Source: Rufibacter sp. DG15C (GTDB lineage: Bacteria > Bacteroidota > Bacteroidia > Cytophagales > Hymenobacteraceae). Taken from it: a stretch of 64,000 nucleotides of DNA. Both the position numbers and the translations under genes were made by a program. The stretch is from positions 4,079,739 to 4,143,738 of the forward strand of contig NZ_CP010776.1 in NCBI RefSeq assembly GCF_001577755.1, given 5' to 3'. Below, one piece after another: positions 32,897-42,887 of this stretch. The notes beneath the pieces were generated by a model. That model did no database searches, was not told where the DNA came from, and was given only the letters and a program-made list of their open reading frames with translations. Numbering within the stretch: the stretch's first letter is position 1; the number at the start of each line of letters is the position of its first letter.

Positions 32897-35722
32897 ATGA
32901 AGCTTTTTTACCGTCTGCCCTTAGTCATATGTTTGAGCCTGATTTGGTTTGGACAGAACGCCACTGCACAAAACAAACCTACCGTTGAGCCAAACTTACT
33001 GGTCTTCAAACTAAAAGCCCCCGCCACTGCTGCCGCTCAAGCAAAGACTGCCCAAAGTGGATTGGATCATATCTTAAAGCAGGTGGCTTTGACGTCTGTG
33101 CAGCGCAAATTCCCGAAGGCCGCTGCTGCCCAAGCTAAATCTGCCTCCAAGAAGCTAGTGGACCTTTCTCTTATTTATGAGCTGAAATACAAACCGGGAC
33201 AATCTTTTGAGCAGGTAAAAAAGCAGCTGCTTGCCTCTGGACAGGTAGAGTATGTGGAACCGCTTTATAACTACGCACCGCTGTACACGCCCAATGACCC
33301 TCAAGCCAACCCTACTACGGGCGGTCAAAGAACATATCTAACTAAAATTAAGGCTTATGACGCTTGGGACATCACCAAAGGCGACAGCAATGTAGTCATT
33401 GGGATTCTGGACACAGGTGTACGGCTGACCCAAGAAGACCTGGTAGGCAATATCAAATACAACTACGCAGACCCCATTGACGGGATTGACAATGACAATG
33501 ACGGATTCATTGACAACTTTAGAGGTTGGGATATGGCCGACAATGACAACAATCCCTCCTCAGATGCCAATGGTCATGGCACCAATGTGGCTGCTATTGC
33601 CTCTGCGCAGGCAGACAATGGCAAAGGCATGGCGGGCGTTGGCTTTAAATGCAAGTTCCTACCTATTAAAATCTATGCCTCTGGGACATTAGGTTCTTTT
33701 AAGGGCTATGATGCCATTGTCTATGCAGCAGACCATGGCTGTAAAGTGATTAACCTTTCTTGGGGCGGTCCGGGCTCCCCTTCAGACTTTGAGCAGGACA
33801 TCATCAACTATGCGGCCATCAATAAAAACGTGGTGATTGTAGCTGCCGCAGGCAATACCAACGAGGAGTTGGACTTTTATCCCGCCTCTTACCAGAATGT
33901 ATTGTCTGTTGCCGCCTTAGATGCGAATGACGTGAAAGGCAGTAGCCATACCTTCAGTCATACTGTAGACATAGGGGCACTGGGCGTGGGCGTACTAACT
34001 GCTCGTGATGAAAATAACAACAGCTATGCTCAAGGGAGTGGTTCTTCTATGGCTACTCCAATAGTTGCTGGCGCGGCTGGTCTTCTTAGGAGCCATTATC
34101 CGCAAATGACCGCCCTGCAGATTGCAGAGCAGTTACGGGTGACCGCAGATGACATTTACCTTATAGAAGCCAATGAGCCTTATATTGAGAAGCTGGGCAA
34201 AGGTCGGTTGAACATTCACAGAGCTTTGCGGGAGACAGACGCCAAATCAGCCAGGGCGACTGCGTGGCAGATTGGTAAGTCTGGCGTTATGTACCCCGGG
34301 GAGCCTACTGAGGTAACCGTGTCCTTCACAAATTTCCTGGCGCCTACTTCAGCCCTGTCCGTGTACATAAGTTCCAGCAGCCCCTACATTCAAATCATAA
34401 AAGATGAGTACGTAGCCGGAAGCCAAGGAACGCTAGCCACTTTCAACAACAACTCGGTTCCATTTATCATAAAAGCGACCAGCGACGCACCCATCAATAC
34501 AGAAGTGCTGCTTCGTTTAAGCTTCCAGGACGGTAATTACACAGACTACCAGTATTTTAAGGTATTAGTCAACCCTGACTATATTACCACTGATGTAAAC
34601 AACCTAAAGGCATCCATTTTAAGCCGGGGCAACATTGGCTATGATGGACAAAACTTTAAAGTTGGAGCTGGTGTCAAATACAAGACTGATACACCTTTAC
34701 TATTTGAAGGCGGTTTGTTGGTTGGCTATTCTTCTACGCTGGTGTCTGATAACGTCCGGAATGAGAAAGGAACCACGGATTTTGATTTTTACGCAGTTTC
34801 TAGTCTTCAACGCAGACCCTCTTCTCCTATCGCGGATTTTTCTGCCAACAACTTACTGGAGGACTCTTTGAATGCGCGTAAACCTATGAGCATGCGCATC
34901 AGGCAGAACGTATTTGCCTGGAAAGATGCCCCAAACCAAGACTTTGTGGTACTGGAATACATGCTCACCAATAGAACGCAACAGACCTTGCCTAAGACCT
35001 ACGCAGGTATCTTCGCGGATTGGGACTTGCAGACGGCGACTAGAAACGTAGCAGAGTATAACCCTGAAATGAAAATGGGTTTGGCGTACCCTAAGGCAAA
35101 CGGAAACATCTTCATGGGTATTCAATTGCTAACAAAAGGCGCACCCGGATTCTATGCCTTTGACAACAACGGCGCTCCTTCTGGCACAATCATCATTGAA
35201 GACGGTTTTACGACGGCAGAGAAATACAAAGCCTTGTCAGGGGGCATTCAACGCGAGGCGGCTGGCCTTACAGATACCAATGGGAAAGACATTTCCTTTT
35301 TGATATCATCTGCGGTTAAAGAACTGTGGCCTGCACAATCAGACACCGTGGCGTTTGCGTTGGTGGCCGGAAACACAAAAGAAGCCTTACTTGCCAATGC
35401 CGCCGCCGCGTTAAAGAAATACCAGGAGTTGCTAGCCACCAGAACCATTACGGCCAGCCCAGAGGAACTAACTAAGAACGGCATACTGGTGTTCCCGAAC
35501 CCGTCCACCGGGAAAGTGACCATCTCCTTTCCGGTAAAGGCCGCTAGACAAAGTACCTTGGTACAAATCATTGACAACCAAGGCAAAGCCATATTTACTC
35601 AGTCTACGACCAATTCAGAACAATTAGATGTAAACCTTAGTCATTTAGCAAAAGGCCTATATATCCTAAGGATCACCAGCGGCAAGGAAGTAACCATCAA
35701 AAAGCTGATTTTAACCCATTAA
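32897..35722 (+). CDS. Secreted subtilisin-like serine protease (S8) with T9SS tail
   Basis: 941 residues from MKLFYRLPLVICL, a signal peptide ending NATAQ; the upstream extension of the frame overlaps the divergent gene's start and is not used. A propeptide-like part (about 25-125) ends LASGQVEYVEPLYNY. The peptidase domain has the full triad: Asp172 in GILDTGV, His227 in NGHGTNVAA, Ser384 in GSGSSMATP, with Asn in AAAGNTNEE. A long beta-rich region (about 455-860) follows, then a type A T9SS sorting domain (VFPNPSTGKVTI, LAKGLYILRI, IKKLILTH). Expected at the cell surface or in the medium, degrading protein. Confidence 0.93.
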   Translation: MKLFYRLPLVICLSLIWFGQNATAQNKPTVEPNLLVFKLKAPATAAAQAKTAQSGLDHILKQVALTSVQRKFPKAAAAQAKSASKKLVDLSLIYELKYKPGQSFEQVKKQLLASGQVEYVEPLYNYAPLYTPNDPQANPTTGGQRTYLTKIKAYDAWDITKGDSNVVIGILDTGVRLTQEDLVGNIKYNYADPIDGIDNDNDGFIDNFRGWDMADNDNNPSSDANGHGTNVAAIASAQADNGKGMAGVGFKCKFLPIKIYASGTLGSFKGYDAIVYAADHGCKVINLSWGGPGSPSDFEQDIINYAAINKNVVIVAAAGNTNEELDFYPASYQNVLSVAALDANDVKGSSHTFSHTVDIGALGVGVLTARDENNNSYAQGSGSSMATPIVAGAAGLLRSHYPQMTALQIAEQLRVTADDIYLIEANEPYIEKLGKGRLNIHRALRETDAKSARATAWQIGKSGVMYPGEPTEVTVSFTNFLAPTSALSVYISSSSPYIQIIKDEYVAGSQGTLATFNNNSVPFIIKATSDAPINTEVLLRLSFQDGNYTDYQYFKVLVNPDYITTDVNNLKASILSRGNIGYDGQNFKVGAGVKYKTDTPLLFEGGLLVGYSSTLVSDNVRNEKGTTDFDFYAVSSLQRRPSSPIADFSANNLLEDSLNARKPMSMRIRQNVFAWKDAPNQDFVVLEYMLTNRTQQTLPKTYAGIFADWDLQTATRNVAEYNPEMKMGLAYPKANGNIFMGIQLLTKGAPGFYAFDNNGAPSGTIIIEDGFTTAEKYKALSGGIQREAAGLTDTNGKDISFLISSAVKELWPAQSDTVAFALVAGNTKEALLANAAAALKKYQELLATRTITASPEELTKNGILVFPNPSTGKVTISFPVKAARQSTLVQIIDNQGKAIFTQSTTNSEQLDVNLSHLAKGLYILRITSGKEVTIKKLILTH

Positions 35723-35794
35723 GCTGAGTTTTAGCCTTACCTGAATTTTGACGGCCAAATGCTTTAAGATTGAAAAGTAAAAATCTTATAATAT

Positions 35795-35832
35795 CGTTTT
35801 TGGCCTGATTTCTGGAAATCAGGCCAAAAACG
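35795..35832. repeat. 38-bp palindrome copy 17 (closest to consensus)
   Basis: CGTTTTTGGCCTGATTTC and GAAATCAGGCCAAAAACG are both exact, with centre TG. No outer stem. It lies between the subtilase gene and the separate aconitase terminator. Confidence 0.95.
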
Positions 35833-35835
35833 GCA

Positions 35836-35871
35836 AAAAGAAAGGGCAGCCAAATGGCTGCCCTTTCTTTT
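35836..35871. terminator. Aconitase terminator
   Basis: AAAAGAAAGGGCAGCCA pairs with TGGCTGCCCTTTCTTTT with a 2-base loop. A and T tracts at both ends make it bidirectional. Confidence 0.93.
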
Positions 35872-35889
35872 ATGTATTCAACTTCAAGC

Positions 35890-38166
35890 TTATGCTTGGT
35901 GCTGCTGCAAACGAATCAAGTTCAAGGCAGAACCCGCTTTGAACCACTCAATCTGACCTTCATTGTAGGTATGGTTCGCCTCAATGATGTCACATGAGCC
36001 GTCGCTGTGCGTCAATTTAACTTTCAAAGGAACACCCGGCGCAAAGCTGGTCAAACCAATGATGTCAATCACGTCATCTTCCTGGATCCGGTCATAGTCA
36101 CCTTTGTTCGCGAAGGTCAAGGCCAACATACCTTGTTTCTTCAAGTTAGTCTCATGAATACGAGCGAACGACTTCACCAATACCACTTGCACACCCAAGA
36201 AACGAGGCTCCATGGCCGCGTGCTCTCTAGAAGAACCTTCACCGTAGTTTTCATCACCCACTACCACTGACCCAATGCCAGCAGCTTTGTAAGTACGGGC
36301 TACCTTAGGAACCTCATCATACCCACCACCGCGTACCAACTGGCTCTTTACGCTGTTGGCTTCGCCGTTAAAGGCATTGATCGCGCCAATCAACATGTTG
36401 TTGGAGATGTTATCCAAGTGACCGCGGTATTTCAACCATGGACCCGCCATAGAGATATGGTCAGTAGTACACTTGCCTTGTGCTTTGATCAACAGTTTCA
36501 AGCCCATCAGGTCTTGTCCGTTCCATGGTTTGAACGGCTCTAACAACTGCAGTCTGTCTGAGCAAGGATCTACCACTACGCTCACGGCGCTTCCGTCTGC
36601 CGCTGGGGCTACATAACCGGCGTCTTCTACCGCGAAACCTTTCACTGGGAACTCAATACCTTGTGGCTCATCCAGCTTCACTTGCTCACCGTTTTTGTTG
36701 GTAAGCATGTCTGTTAATGGGTTGAAGGTCAAGTCACCGGCAATGGCGAACGCCGTTACAATCTCTGGAGAGGCTACAAACGCGTGTGTGTTCGGGTTAC
36801 CGTCGTTCCGCTTGGCGAAGTTACGGTTGAAGGACGTAATGATGGAGTTCTTGCGCTTAGGGTCATCTGTATGACGGGCCCACTGGCCAATACAAGGCCC
36901 ACAGGCATTCGCCAATACTACCCCACCAATCTCCGCGAAGGTATCCAAGATGCCGTCACGCTCTGCGGTGAAACGCACAACCTCAGAACCTGGGGTGATG
37001 GTGTACTCAGCGTTTACCGCCAGGTTTTTATCAATAGCCTGCTGGGCCAAGGAAGCCGCGCGGGTTAAGTCTTCATAAGAAGAGTTGGTACAAGACCCAA
37101 TCAAACCTACCTCTAGTTTAGCTGGCCAATTGTGCTCACGCACGGCAGCCGCAAACTGAGAAATGGGCCAAGCCGCATCTGGCGTGAACGGTCCGTTCAC
37201 ATGTGGCTCCAACTCGCTTAGGTTGATTTCAATTAACTGGTCATAGAAGGCTTCTGGGTTGGCCATTACCTCATCATCAGCGCGTAAGTGCTCAGCAACC
37301 TGGTCTGCCAGTTCAGCAATCTCAGCGCGCTCAGTACCTACCAGGTAATCTCTCATCTTCTGGTCATAGGAGAAGACAGAGGTAGTTGCCCCAATCTCAG
37401 CACCCATGTTACAGATGGTAGCCTTACCAGAGCAAGAGATGTTGTTGGCACCCTCACCAAAATATTCTACAATGGCACCAGTACCGCCTTTCACGGTCAA
37501 GATACCCGCCACTTTCAAGATCACGTCTTTGGCTGCTGTCCAACCGCTCATCTTGCCGGTCAGTTTCACGCCAATCACCTTAGGAAATTTCAACTCCCAG
37601 GCCATGCCAGCCATTACGTCAACGGCATCTGCACCACCAACGCCAATGGCGATCATACCAACACCACCCGCGTTTGGCGTGTGTGAGTCAGTACCAATCA
37701 TCATACCGCCCGGGAACGCATAGTTTTCTTGTACCACCGTGTGGATGATACCTGCACCTGGCTTCCAGAAACCTATGCCGTATTTGTTAGAAACAGAGGC
37801 TAAGAAATCATAGACTTCTTTGTTTTCTGTGTAGGCTTCAGACAAATCCTGGTCAGCGCCCACGCGGGCCTGGATCAAGTGATCACAGTGTACCGACGAA
37901 GGAACCGCTACCGTTGGGCGTCCTGCCTGCATGAACTGCAACAAAGCCATCTGGGCCGTAGCATCCTGCATGGCCACGCGGTCTGGCGCAAAATCCACGT
38001 AAGATTTGCCGCGCTCATACGCCTGCGTAGCCGCTCCGTTGTATAAGTGAGCGTAGAGGATTTTCTCAGTTAAAGTTAAAGGCCGGCCCACTGCCGTACG
38101 TGCCGCTGCTACCCGGTCACCCAGTTGCGCGTACACTGCCTTGATCATGTCTACATCAAATGCCAT
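35890..38166 (-). CDS. Aconitate hydratase
   Basis: TCA-cycle enzyme isomerising citrate and isocitrate through cis-aconitate with a [4Fe-4S] cluster. 758 residues, similar in length to mitochondrial-type aconitase. Cluster ligands lie in [14 protein letters not shown] and [11 protein letters not shown]; other family marks are [13 protein letters not shown], the swivelling-domain [19 protein letters not shown] and [18 protein letters not shown]. It is transcribed alone. With sucC (10744) and sdhCAB (51492) it represents the TCA cycle in this window. Confidence 0.97.
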   Translation of the reverse strand: MAFDVDMIKAVYAQLGDRVAAARTAVGRPLTLTEKILYAHLYNGAATQAYERGKSYVDFAPDRVAMQDATAQMALLQFMQAGRPTVAVPSSVHCDHLIQARVGADQDLSEAYTENKEVYDFLASVSNKYGIGFWKPGAGIIHTVVQENYAFPGGMMIGTDSHTPNAGGVGMIAIGVGGADAVDVMAGMAWELKFPKVIGVKLTGKMSGWTAAKDVILKVAGILTVKGGTGAIVEYFGEGANNISCSGKATICNMGAEIGATTSVFSYDQKMRDYLVGTERAEIAELADQVAEHLRADDEVMANPEAFYDQLIEINLSELEPHVNGPFTPDAAWPISQFAAAVREHNWPAKLEVGLIGSCTNSSYEDLTRAASLAQQAIDKNLAVNAEYTITPGSEVVRFTAERDGILDTFAEIGGVVLANACGPCIGQWARHTDDPKRKNSIITSFNRNFAKRNDGNPNTHAFVASPEIVTAFAIAGDLTFNPLTDMLTNKNGEQVKLDEPQGIEFPVKGFAVEDAGYVAPAADGSAVSVVVDPCSDRLQLLEPFKPWNGQDLMGLKLLIKAQGKCTTDHISMAGPWLKYRGHLDNISNNMLIGAINAFNGEANSVKSQLVRGGGYDEVPKVARTYKAAGIGSVVVGDENYGEGSSREHAAMEPRFLGVQVVLVKSFARIHETNLKKQGMLALTFANKGDYDRIQEDDVIDIIGLTSFAPGVPLKVKLTHSDGSCDIIEANHTYNEGQIEWFKAGSALNLIRLQQHQA

Positions 38167-38310
38167 AGATCTGCTTCGTATTTATTTTAGTTCAGTACTT
38201 AAGGATGTCCGCAAATGTCGCAAACAGAACCCTTTTACACAAATAATTAAATATCTCCTAACCCCATAGAGATTTCTAAAAGAAATGTCTGTTAATTTAA
38301 CGTAGCCCAA

Positions 38311-38318
38311 TACCTTTG
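38311..38318 (+). promoter_or_regulatory. -7 box for the 38323 gene
   Basis: TACCTTTG matches TAnnTTTG exactly but ends 4 bases before the ATG, so the transcript would begin at or very near the start codon (leaderless). Confidence 0.5.
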
Positions 38319-38322
38319 CTGC

Positions 38323-39573
38323 ATGATATTGAAAGTTAACGTCCCTCAGCTTATTTCCTCGGTTCTACTGCCGTTAGGTCTATTCGCTTCTGCCTGCACT
38401 TCTGCGCCCAACAACACCTTAGAGTCCGGCCCTTGGCGCGGCATCATTGAGGTGAGCGGCCATGAGATGCCCTTCAACTTCACCGTCTCTGAAGAAAAAG
38501 GAAAACAGGTAGCGTACTTGATTAACGGAGAAGAGAAAATTTTGATTGACGAAATCACATTTGACCAGGACAGCGTGCGCCTGCAGATGCATATTTTTGA
38601 CGCCACCCTGCACGCCAAAGTGGACAAGGGCAAATTGAAAGGCCGCTGGGAGCGCCGTGACCAGGCCCAGCCGTACAGCCTGCCCTTCTCAGCTGAACAT
38701 GGCAAGACCGAACGCTTTTCTGCCGAACCCGCAAAAGCCGCCATGGATGTGACTGGCAAATGGGAAGTGCAATTTCAGGGCGAAGAAGGGGACAACTACC
38801 CCGCCATTGGCGAGTTTACCCAGAACGGCAACACCTTGTCAGGCACGTTTCTAACGCCTACCGGCGATTACCGCTTCTTGCAGGGTCAGGTAAATGGCAA
38901 AAACTTGAGCCTTTCTACCTTTGACGGCGCGCACGCCTATCTTTTTACCGCTGAGCCGCAGCAGGACGGCACCCTGAAAGGCGATTTTTACGTGGGCATT
39001 GCCGGTCATGAAACCTGGACGGCCAAACGAAACGAGAACTTCCAACTGCCTTCAGCAGATACCCTTACCCACCTCAAACCTGGCTATGATAAACTGTCAT
39101 TCTCCTTCCCCAATTTAGAAGGCAAGCAGGTTTCTCTTGAAGATCCTGCGTTTAAGGGCAAACCGGTGGTAGTGCAGATCTTTGGGTCTTGGTGCCCCAA
39201 TTGTATGGACGAGACCGCCTTTCTGGCGCCTTGGTACGCCAAAAACAAAAACCGCGGCGTAGAGATCATTGGCCTTGGCTATGAGCTAAGCCCTGAGTTT
39301 GAGAAGGCCAAAGCCCGCATCAGCAAGATGAAGGACCGCTTTGACGTGGACTATACGCTGTTGGTGGCCGGTACCAAAGACAAGGAATTGGTGGCTAAAT
39401 CACTGCCGGCCTTGAGCAAAGTGGTCTCCTTCCCTACTACCATCTTCATTGATAAGAAAGGCAAAGTACGAAGAATCCACACCGGCTTTTCGGGTCCCGG
39501 CACGGGCAAATACTATGAGGACTTTGTGAAGGAATTCAACACCACCATTGACGAGCTGGTAGCTGAGAAATAA
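38323..39573 (+). CDS. TlpA-like thioredoxin-fold lipoprotein
   Basis: 416 residues. A lipoprotein signal (LPLGLFASAC) is followed by two beta-rich repeats (about 30-125 and 140-235: WRGIIEVSGHEMPFNF; GKWEVQFQGEEGDNYP) and a C-terminal AhpC/TSA-thioredoxin domain with the redox motif WCPNC (Cys291/Cys294) and the cis-Pro region VVSFPTTIFIDKKG. Expected to be membrane-anchored in the periplasm and to reduce or exchange protein thiols. ATG 38323 is the only usable start and lies almost on the predicted transcription start. Confidence 0.88.
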   Translation: MILKVNVPQLISSVLLPLGLFASACTSAPNNTLESGPWRGIIEVSGHEMPFNFTVSEEKGKQVAYLINGEEKILIDEITFDQDSVRLQMHIFDATLHAKVDKGKLKGRWERRDQAQPYSLPFSAEHGKTERFSAEPAKAAMDVTGKWEVQFQGEEGDNYPAIGEFTQNGNTLSGTFLTPTGDYRFLQGQVNGKNLSLSTFDGAHAYLFTAEPQQDGTLKGDFYVGIAGHETWTAKRNENFQLPSADTLTHLKPGYDKLSFSFPNLEGKQVSLEDPAFKGKPVVVQIFGSWCPNCMDETAFLAPWYAKNKNRGVEIIGLGYELSPEFEKAKARISKMKDRFDVDYTLLVAGTKDKELVAKSLPALSKVVSFPTTIFIDKKGKVRRIHTGFSGPGTGKYYEDFVKEFNTTIDELVAEK

Positions 39574-39590
39574 GTACCTGATTCAAATAT

Positions 39591-39635
39591 AAACGAAATC
39601 GGCGCAGTCCTTAGTGGGCTGCGCCGATTTCGTTT
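39591..39635 (+). terminator. Terminator of the TlpA-like gene
   Basis: AAACGAAATCGGCGCAG pairs perfectly with CTGCGCCGATTTCGTTT, followed by T residues that also begin palindrome copy 18. Confidence 0.92.
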
Positions 39636-39668
39636 TTGGGCTATTTCCTAGAAAACAAGCTAAAAACG
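39631..39668. repeat. 38-bp palindrome copy 18, fused to a terminator
   Basis: Exactly 38 bp, starting inside the right arm of the preceding terminator. Centre CTAG; arms GTTTTTGGGCTATTTC and GAAAACAAGCTAAAAAC. Confidence 0.85.
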
Positions 39669-39703
39669 TACCTCATTATCTGGTTGCATAAAAGCGCTGA
39701 CCC

Positions 39704-40084
39704 TTATTGCTCTAAAGGTTTACCCGCTTCTTTCCAGGCTTTTAAACCACCGTCTAGGTGCGCCACGTTCTGATAGCCCATTTGTTTGAGGGTATTGGCC
39801 GCCATGGCAGATCTTCCGCCGCCGGCGCAGTGCAGAATAATGCGCTTGTTCTTATCAAACTCGGGCTTATGGTAGGGGGTGGTATCATCTGCCAAAAACT
39901 CCAGCATTCCGCGCGGGGCGTGCACAGAACCAGCAATCTTGCCGCTCTCTTTCAACTCCTCACTTTCTCTGATGTCAATTAACGTGGCGCCTTTGGACAA
40001 TTCCTTTTCTACTTGGTCTGGTGACAGGTTCTCTACATTCTTTTTGGCCTCTGCGACCAGATCTGCGGCAGTTTTGCTTTCCAT
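39704..40084 (-). CDS. Rhodanese-like domain protein
   Basis: 126-residue single rhodanese domain from MESKTAADLVAEAKK. Conserved landmarks are ATLIDIRESEELKESG, the active-site loop LHCAGGGRSA with the sulfur-accepting Cys, and VAHLDGGLKAWKEAGKPLEQ. Cytoplasmic (no signal peptide); a sulfur-transfer or persulfide role is usual, the partner unknown. The frame extends to 40216 but that part has no family similarity. Confidence 0.92.
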   Translation of the reverse strand: MESKTAADLVAEAKKNVENLSPDQVEKELSKGATLIDIRESEELKESGKIAGSVHAPRGMLEFLADDTTPYHKPEFDKNKRIILHCAGGGRSAMAANTLKQMGYQNVAHLDGGLKAWKEAGKPLEQ

Positions 40085-40183
40085 AGTTTCTTTGCTGTTA
40101 AGTATTGAAGTTGATGACCTACTCAAGGTATAGCGGTCAGGAACTGGATTGGTTGCCTGGGTATTGAGAAAAGGAAACCTGTC

Positions 40184-40221
40184 CGTTTTTGGCGTGGTTT
40201 CCGGAAAATAAGCCAAAAACG
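40184..40221. repeat. 38-bp palindrome copy 19
   Basis: Centre CCGG, right arm AAGCCAAAAACG, left arm CGTTTTTGGCGTGG. It lies 52 bases beyond the stop of the next minus-strand gene, upstream of the rhodanese gene. Confidence 0.85.
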
Positions 40222-40273
40222 AAGAGGCTCGTACTAACTTGTTTTACACAAAGGATTCCTTAAACCGAAGGAA

Positions 40274-41443
40274 TTATAAAGCTAACTGCTTTTGAACAGC
40301 GTCTTTTATCAACTGAATGCTTTCTTCGCCTTCGCCCACTATTCTTTTCACCTCCTTGCCCTGGCTGTCTGTGATGACTACCAGCGGGATGGCCGAGAAG
40401 TTGAAGGTATGTTGCACCTGATCTATTTTATCTTTCTCTACCACCAGCTGTTGCCAGGGCATGTTCTCTGTGGTAAGGGCCTTATGCCAATTCTCCTGCT
40501 GTTCATCAATAGAAATGCTGACCATGTTTACCCCTTTGTCCTTGTAGGAAGCATGCAAGGTCTTTAACGCGGGGATTTCCCGCCTGCAGGGTCCGCACCA
40601 GCTGGCCCAAAACACCAGCATGTTCACCTTGGCGGCATTGTTCATAATCCAGCCTTGTTTCTTGTCTGGTCCAGCCAGCTGAAAATTTTTATAAGGTGTA
40701 CCAGCATCTACCCTGTTCTCCAGATAACCATAAATCTTTCTACCTAAAGTGGATTGCCTAGCTTCTTGGTTAAACAAACGCAACATCTCCTGCAACTCCT
40801 TTTCTGAGTATTGCTCTTTGTTGCTATAAAGGGAGAAAAGATAATGAATGGAATAAGGGTGCTTTTTTATGTCTTCCTTGAAGACGTTTATCTTCTGGTT
40901 TCGTGCGGAACCTTCTAAGTTGGCCAAGTATCCAAACTCACCAAATTTATCTAAAAACAAGGCATCTGTCTGCTTGCCAGCGTACACCCTTGTATAGATG
41001 TTGTTCCCACTTTTTTCTCTTGAAACCTGCTCCACCTTTGTCAAGCCCCTTTCCAAGTAAAAGGAGGCGTTATAATATTTCAGGCTGTCTGCCCCCATCA
41101 TATGATTCCTTAAGTAGATTCTCTTAAATCCATTTAGCATGACATACTTTTCTGTGCTGTCTCTCAACAATCTTGGTTTATATTGGATAGCTACTTGAGT
41201 AGGCACGAAGCTAGAATCCGGCTGTATCTCAAATTTAAAATCCCCTCCTTTACTTACCGTGGAATCTAACAAGGCCCATGAAGTTGCTTCGGCTAGGTAG
41301 ACTTTTCCATCTGGCAGGCTCTTTATGGTTCCCTGGATGGTGATTATATCTTCTGCTGGTTTTTGGTGGGAACAGCTTGCCATAAGGATTAGTGCGGCCG
41401 TGGCCGCAACTGCGTTTCTCATACTTTCTTTTTTAAGATTCAA
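40274..41443 (-). CDS. TlpA/DUF4369 thioredoxin-like lipoprotein
   Basis: 389 residues. Lipoprotein signal ALILMASC, an N-terminal DUF4369-like beta domain (about 30-125: IQGTIKSLPDGKVYLAEA), a helical middle, and a C-terminal thioredoxin domain with WCGPC (Cys283/Cys286) and cis-Pro AIPLVVITDSQG. These are periplasmic thiol-disulfide proteins widespread in Bacteroidota. Met8 (MRNAVAATAAL) is the better start for the signal peptide. It ends 18 bases before the same-strand DinB-fold gene begins its upstream neighbour, so the two may be co-transcribed. Confidence 0.9.
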   Translation of the reverse strand: MNLKKESMRNAVAATAALILMASCSHQKPAEDIITIQGTIKSLPDGKVYLAEATSWALLDSTVSKGGDFKFEIQPDSSFVPTQVAIQYKPRLLRDSTEKYVMLNGFKRIYLRNHMMGADSLKYYNASFYLERGLTKVEQVSREKSGNNIYTRVYAGKQTDALFLDKFGEFGYLANLEGSARNQKINVFKEDIKKHPYSIHYLFSLYSNKEQYSEKELQEMLRLFNQEARQSTLGRKIYGYLENRVDAGTPYKNFQLAGPDKKQGWIMNNAAKVNMLVFWASWCGPCRREIPALKTLHASYKDKGVNMVSISIDEQQENWHKALTTENMPWQQLVVEKDKIDQVQHTFNFSAIPLVVITDSQGKEVKRIVGEGEESIQLIKDAVQKQLAL

Positions 41444-41461
41444 TGTGGTATAAGGTTGACT

Positions 41462-42064
41462 TTACTTATTTCCCTGATTCAGGGACTCATCTGTGAAATG
41501 CTCGCGGTGCTTGGGTTGGGCAAACTTATCTTGGTTGAACGCTTGAGAACCACCTCTTGGAATGGAAAGAGACGTCCAACCGGTTTCAGTGGCCATTTTA
41601 CCTATATAGACAATCTGCCCCACATGATAGGGATAATGCGCCAACTGCCTGTTGATGGCTTCCAGGACGGTATGGCCTTGGTTTCTGATGTAGATGATTT
41701 TGCTAAGGTCTTCTGCGGTCAGGGATTTCAAGGTAGTCAGGAAGCAATCCCAGCCTTCGTTCCACTTGGTTAACAGCTCTTCCTTGGAGGTGAGGTCGTT
41801 GTCAAACTCGCTTTCCCGGTCGCGCCATTCCTTTTCCCCATCTGTGGTCAGGAAATCTGTCCACCGTGACAGCATGTTGCCCCAGAGGTGTTTGACAATA
41901 GTGGCGATGCTGTTGCTGTCCTCATTGTATTGCCAGAAAAGCTCCTCCTCAGGGATTTGGCCGAAGGTTTTTTCCCCCAGCATTCTGTAATACTCAAACT
42001 GCTTGATAACGCTTTCTAAATATCCTTCCATTTGGGGTTTAATATTTGAGTTTACTATAATCAA
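41462..42064 (-). CDS. DinB-fold protein (DUF1572-like)
   Basis: 200 residues; four-helix DinB/YfiT-type bundle with the metal-site histidines in VKHLWGNMLSRW and LAHYPYHVGQIVYIGK, typical of DUF1572. These putative metal-dependent proteins are linked to bacillithiol-type or unknown thiol transferases elsewhere; no function is assigned here. Met12 (42031) is an equally good start. It reads into the TlpA gene with an 18-base gap. Confidence 0.85.
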   Translation of the reverse strand: MIIVNSNIKPQMEGYLESVIKQFEYYRMLGEKTFGQIPEEELFWQYNEDSNSIATIVKHLWGNMLSRWTDFLTTDGEKEWRDRESEFDNDLTSKEELLTKWNEGWDCFLTTLKSLTAEDLSKIIYIRNQGHTVLEAINRQLAHYPYHVGQIVYIGKMATETGWTSLSIPRGGSQAFNQDKFAQPKHREHFTDESLNQGNK

Positions 42065-42178
42065 GGTCCATGATTTCTATCTCGCGCCGGCGGCGATTCA
42101 ATCTATTCAAGGAGGTATAAACAAGTAATTAATTAGTTGAGTAATAGCCTTATAGTTGATAAGCACTAGCTATCAGAA

Positions 42179-42622
42179 TTACTCTTCTAAAATCCGTCTG
42201 AGGTAATTTATCTGGCCCAAATGATAGGTTAGGTGACCGGCTAAATGAATCAAGAAAAAAGCGTTGGTCATCTCATAACCTAGCACATTTTCTGGGTAAG
42301 GTTCTTGCAACTTCTCATCAGGTAATTGCTGTAACGTATCCACTACCCATTTTTTGGTTTCCTCAACTTGGGTCAGCAGTTCCTGCTTGGGAATATGTTT
42401 TAAACTGAACTCGGCGTCTCGGTTCCGGTGGTAGCTGAAGCCGCCCATGCTTTTCCCAATGTAGGTCTTGAGATTGCCAACCAGGTGCAAACATAAATTG
42501 CCCGAAGAATTCTTAATTCCACCAGCAGTCAACCAAAGGTTACGTTCCTCCTGGAAGGATTCTATCTCGCCTTTCAGTCGGTCAAGGTCACGGGAGAAAA
42601 TCTGCGTTAACTCATTCACCAT
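42179..42622 (-). CDS. DinB superfamily protein
   Basis: 147 residues, second DinB-type four-helix bundle: LCLHLVGNLKTYIGK and LIHLAGHLTYHLGQINYLRR carry the putative metal-binding histidines. Similar in layout to the neighbouring DUF1572-like protein but much diverged. Function unknown. Confidence 0.85.
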   Translation of the reverse strand: MVNELTQIFSRDLDRLKGEIESFQEERNLWLTAGGIKNSSGNLCLHLVGNLKTYIGKSMGGFSYHRNRDAEFSLKHIPKQELLTQVEETKKWVVDTLQQLPDEKLQEPYPENVLGYEMTNAFFLIHLAGHLTYHLGQINYLRRILEE

Positions 42623-42785
42623 AAAATTTTTAAGCGATCTGGCATTTCCTGGAAAGGCATCAATATAGCTAATGCTTTAAAAAGTCTCAAACTCTTGCAT
42701 GCAGCTGAACTATGACCAGTTAGACTTAAGGATAATTTAACTTAGCTTCAAACTTTAATTAGCACACAATCATCAATAACCGACT

Positions 42786-42823
42786 CGTTTTTAGGCTATT
42801 TTCTAGAAAACAACCTAAAAAAG
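42786..42823. repeat. 38-bp palindrome copy 20
   Basis: Centre CTAG; arms GTTTTTAGGCTATTTT and AAAACAACCTAAAAAA. It lies 64 bases beyond the prenyl synthase stop (minus strand). Confidence 0.82.
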
Positions 42824-42887
42824 AACATAGCAGTAAAAGGCAAGTCATAAGGTCTTGCTGCTTGACACTCAGTAATAAGAGGTAATT

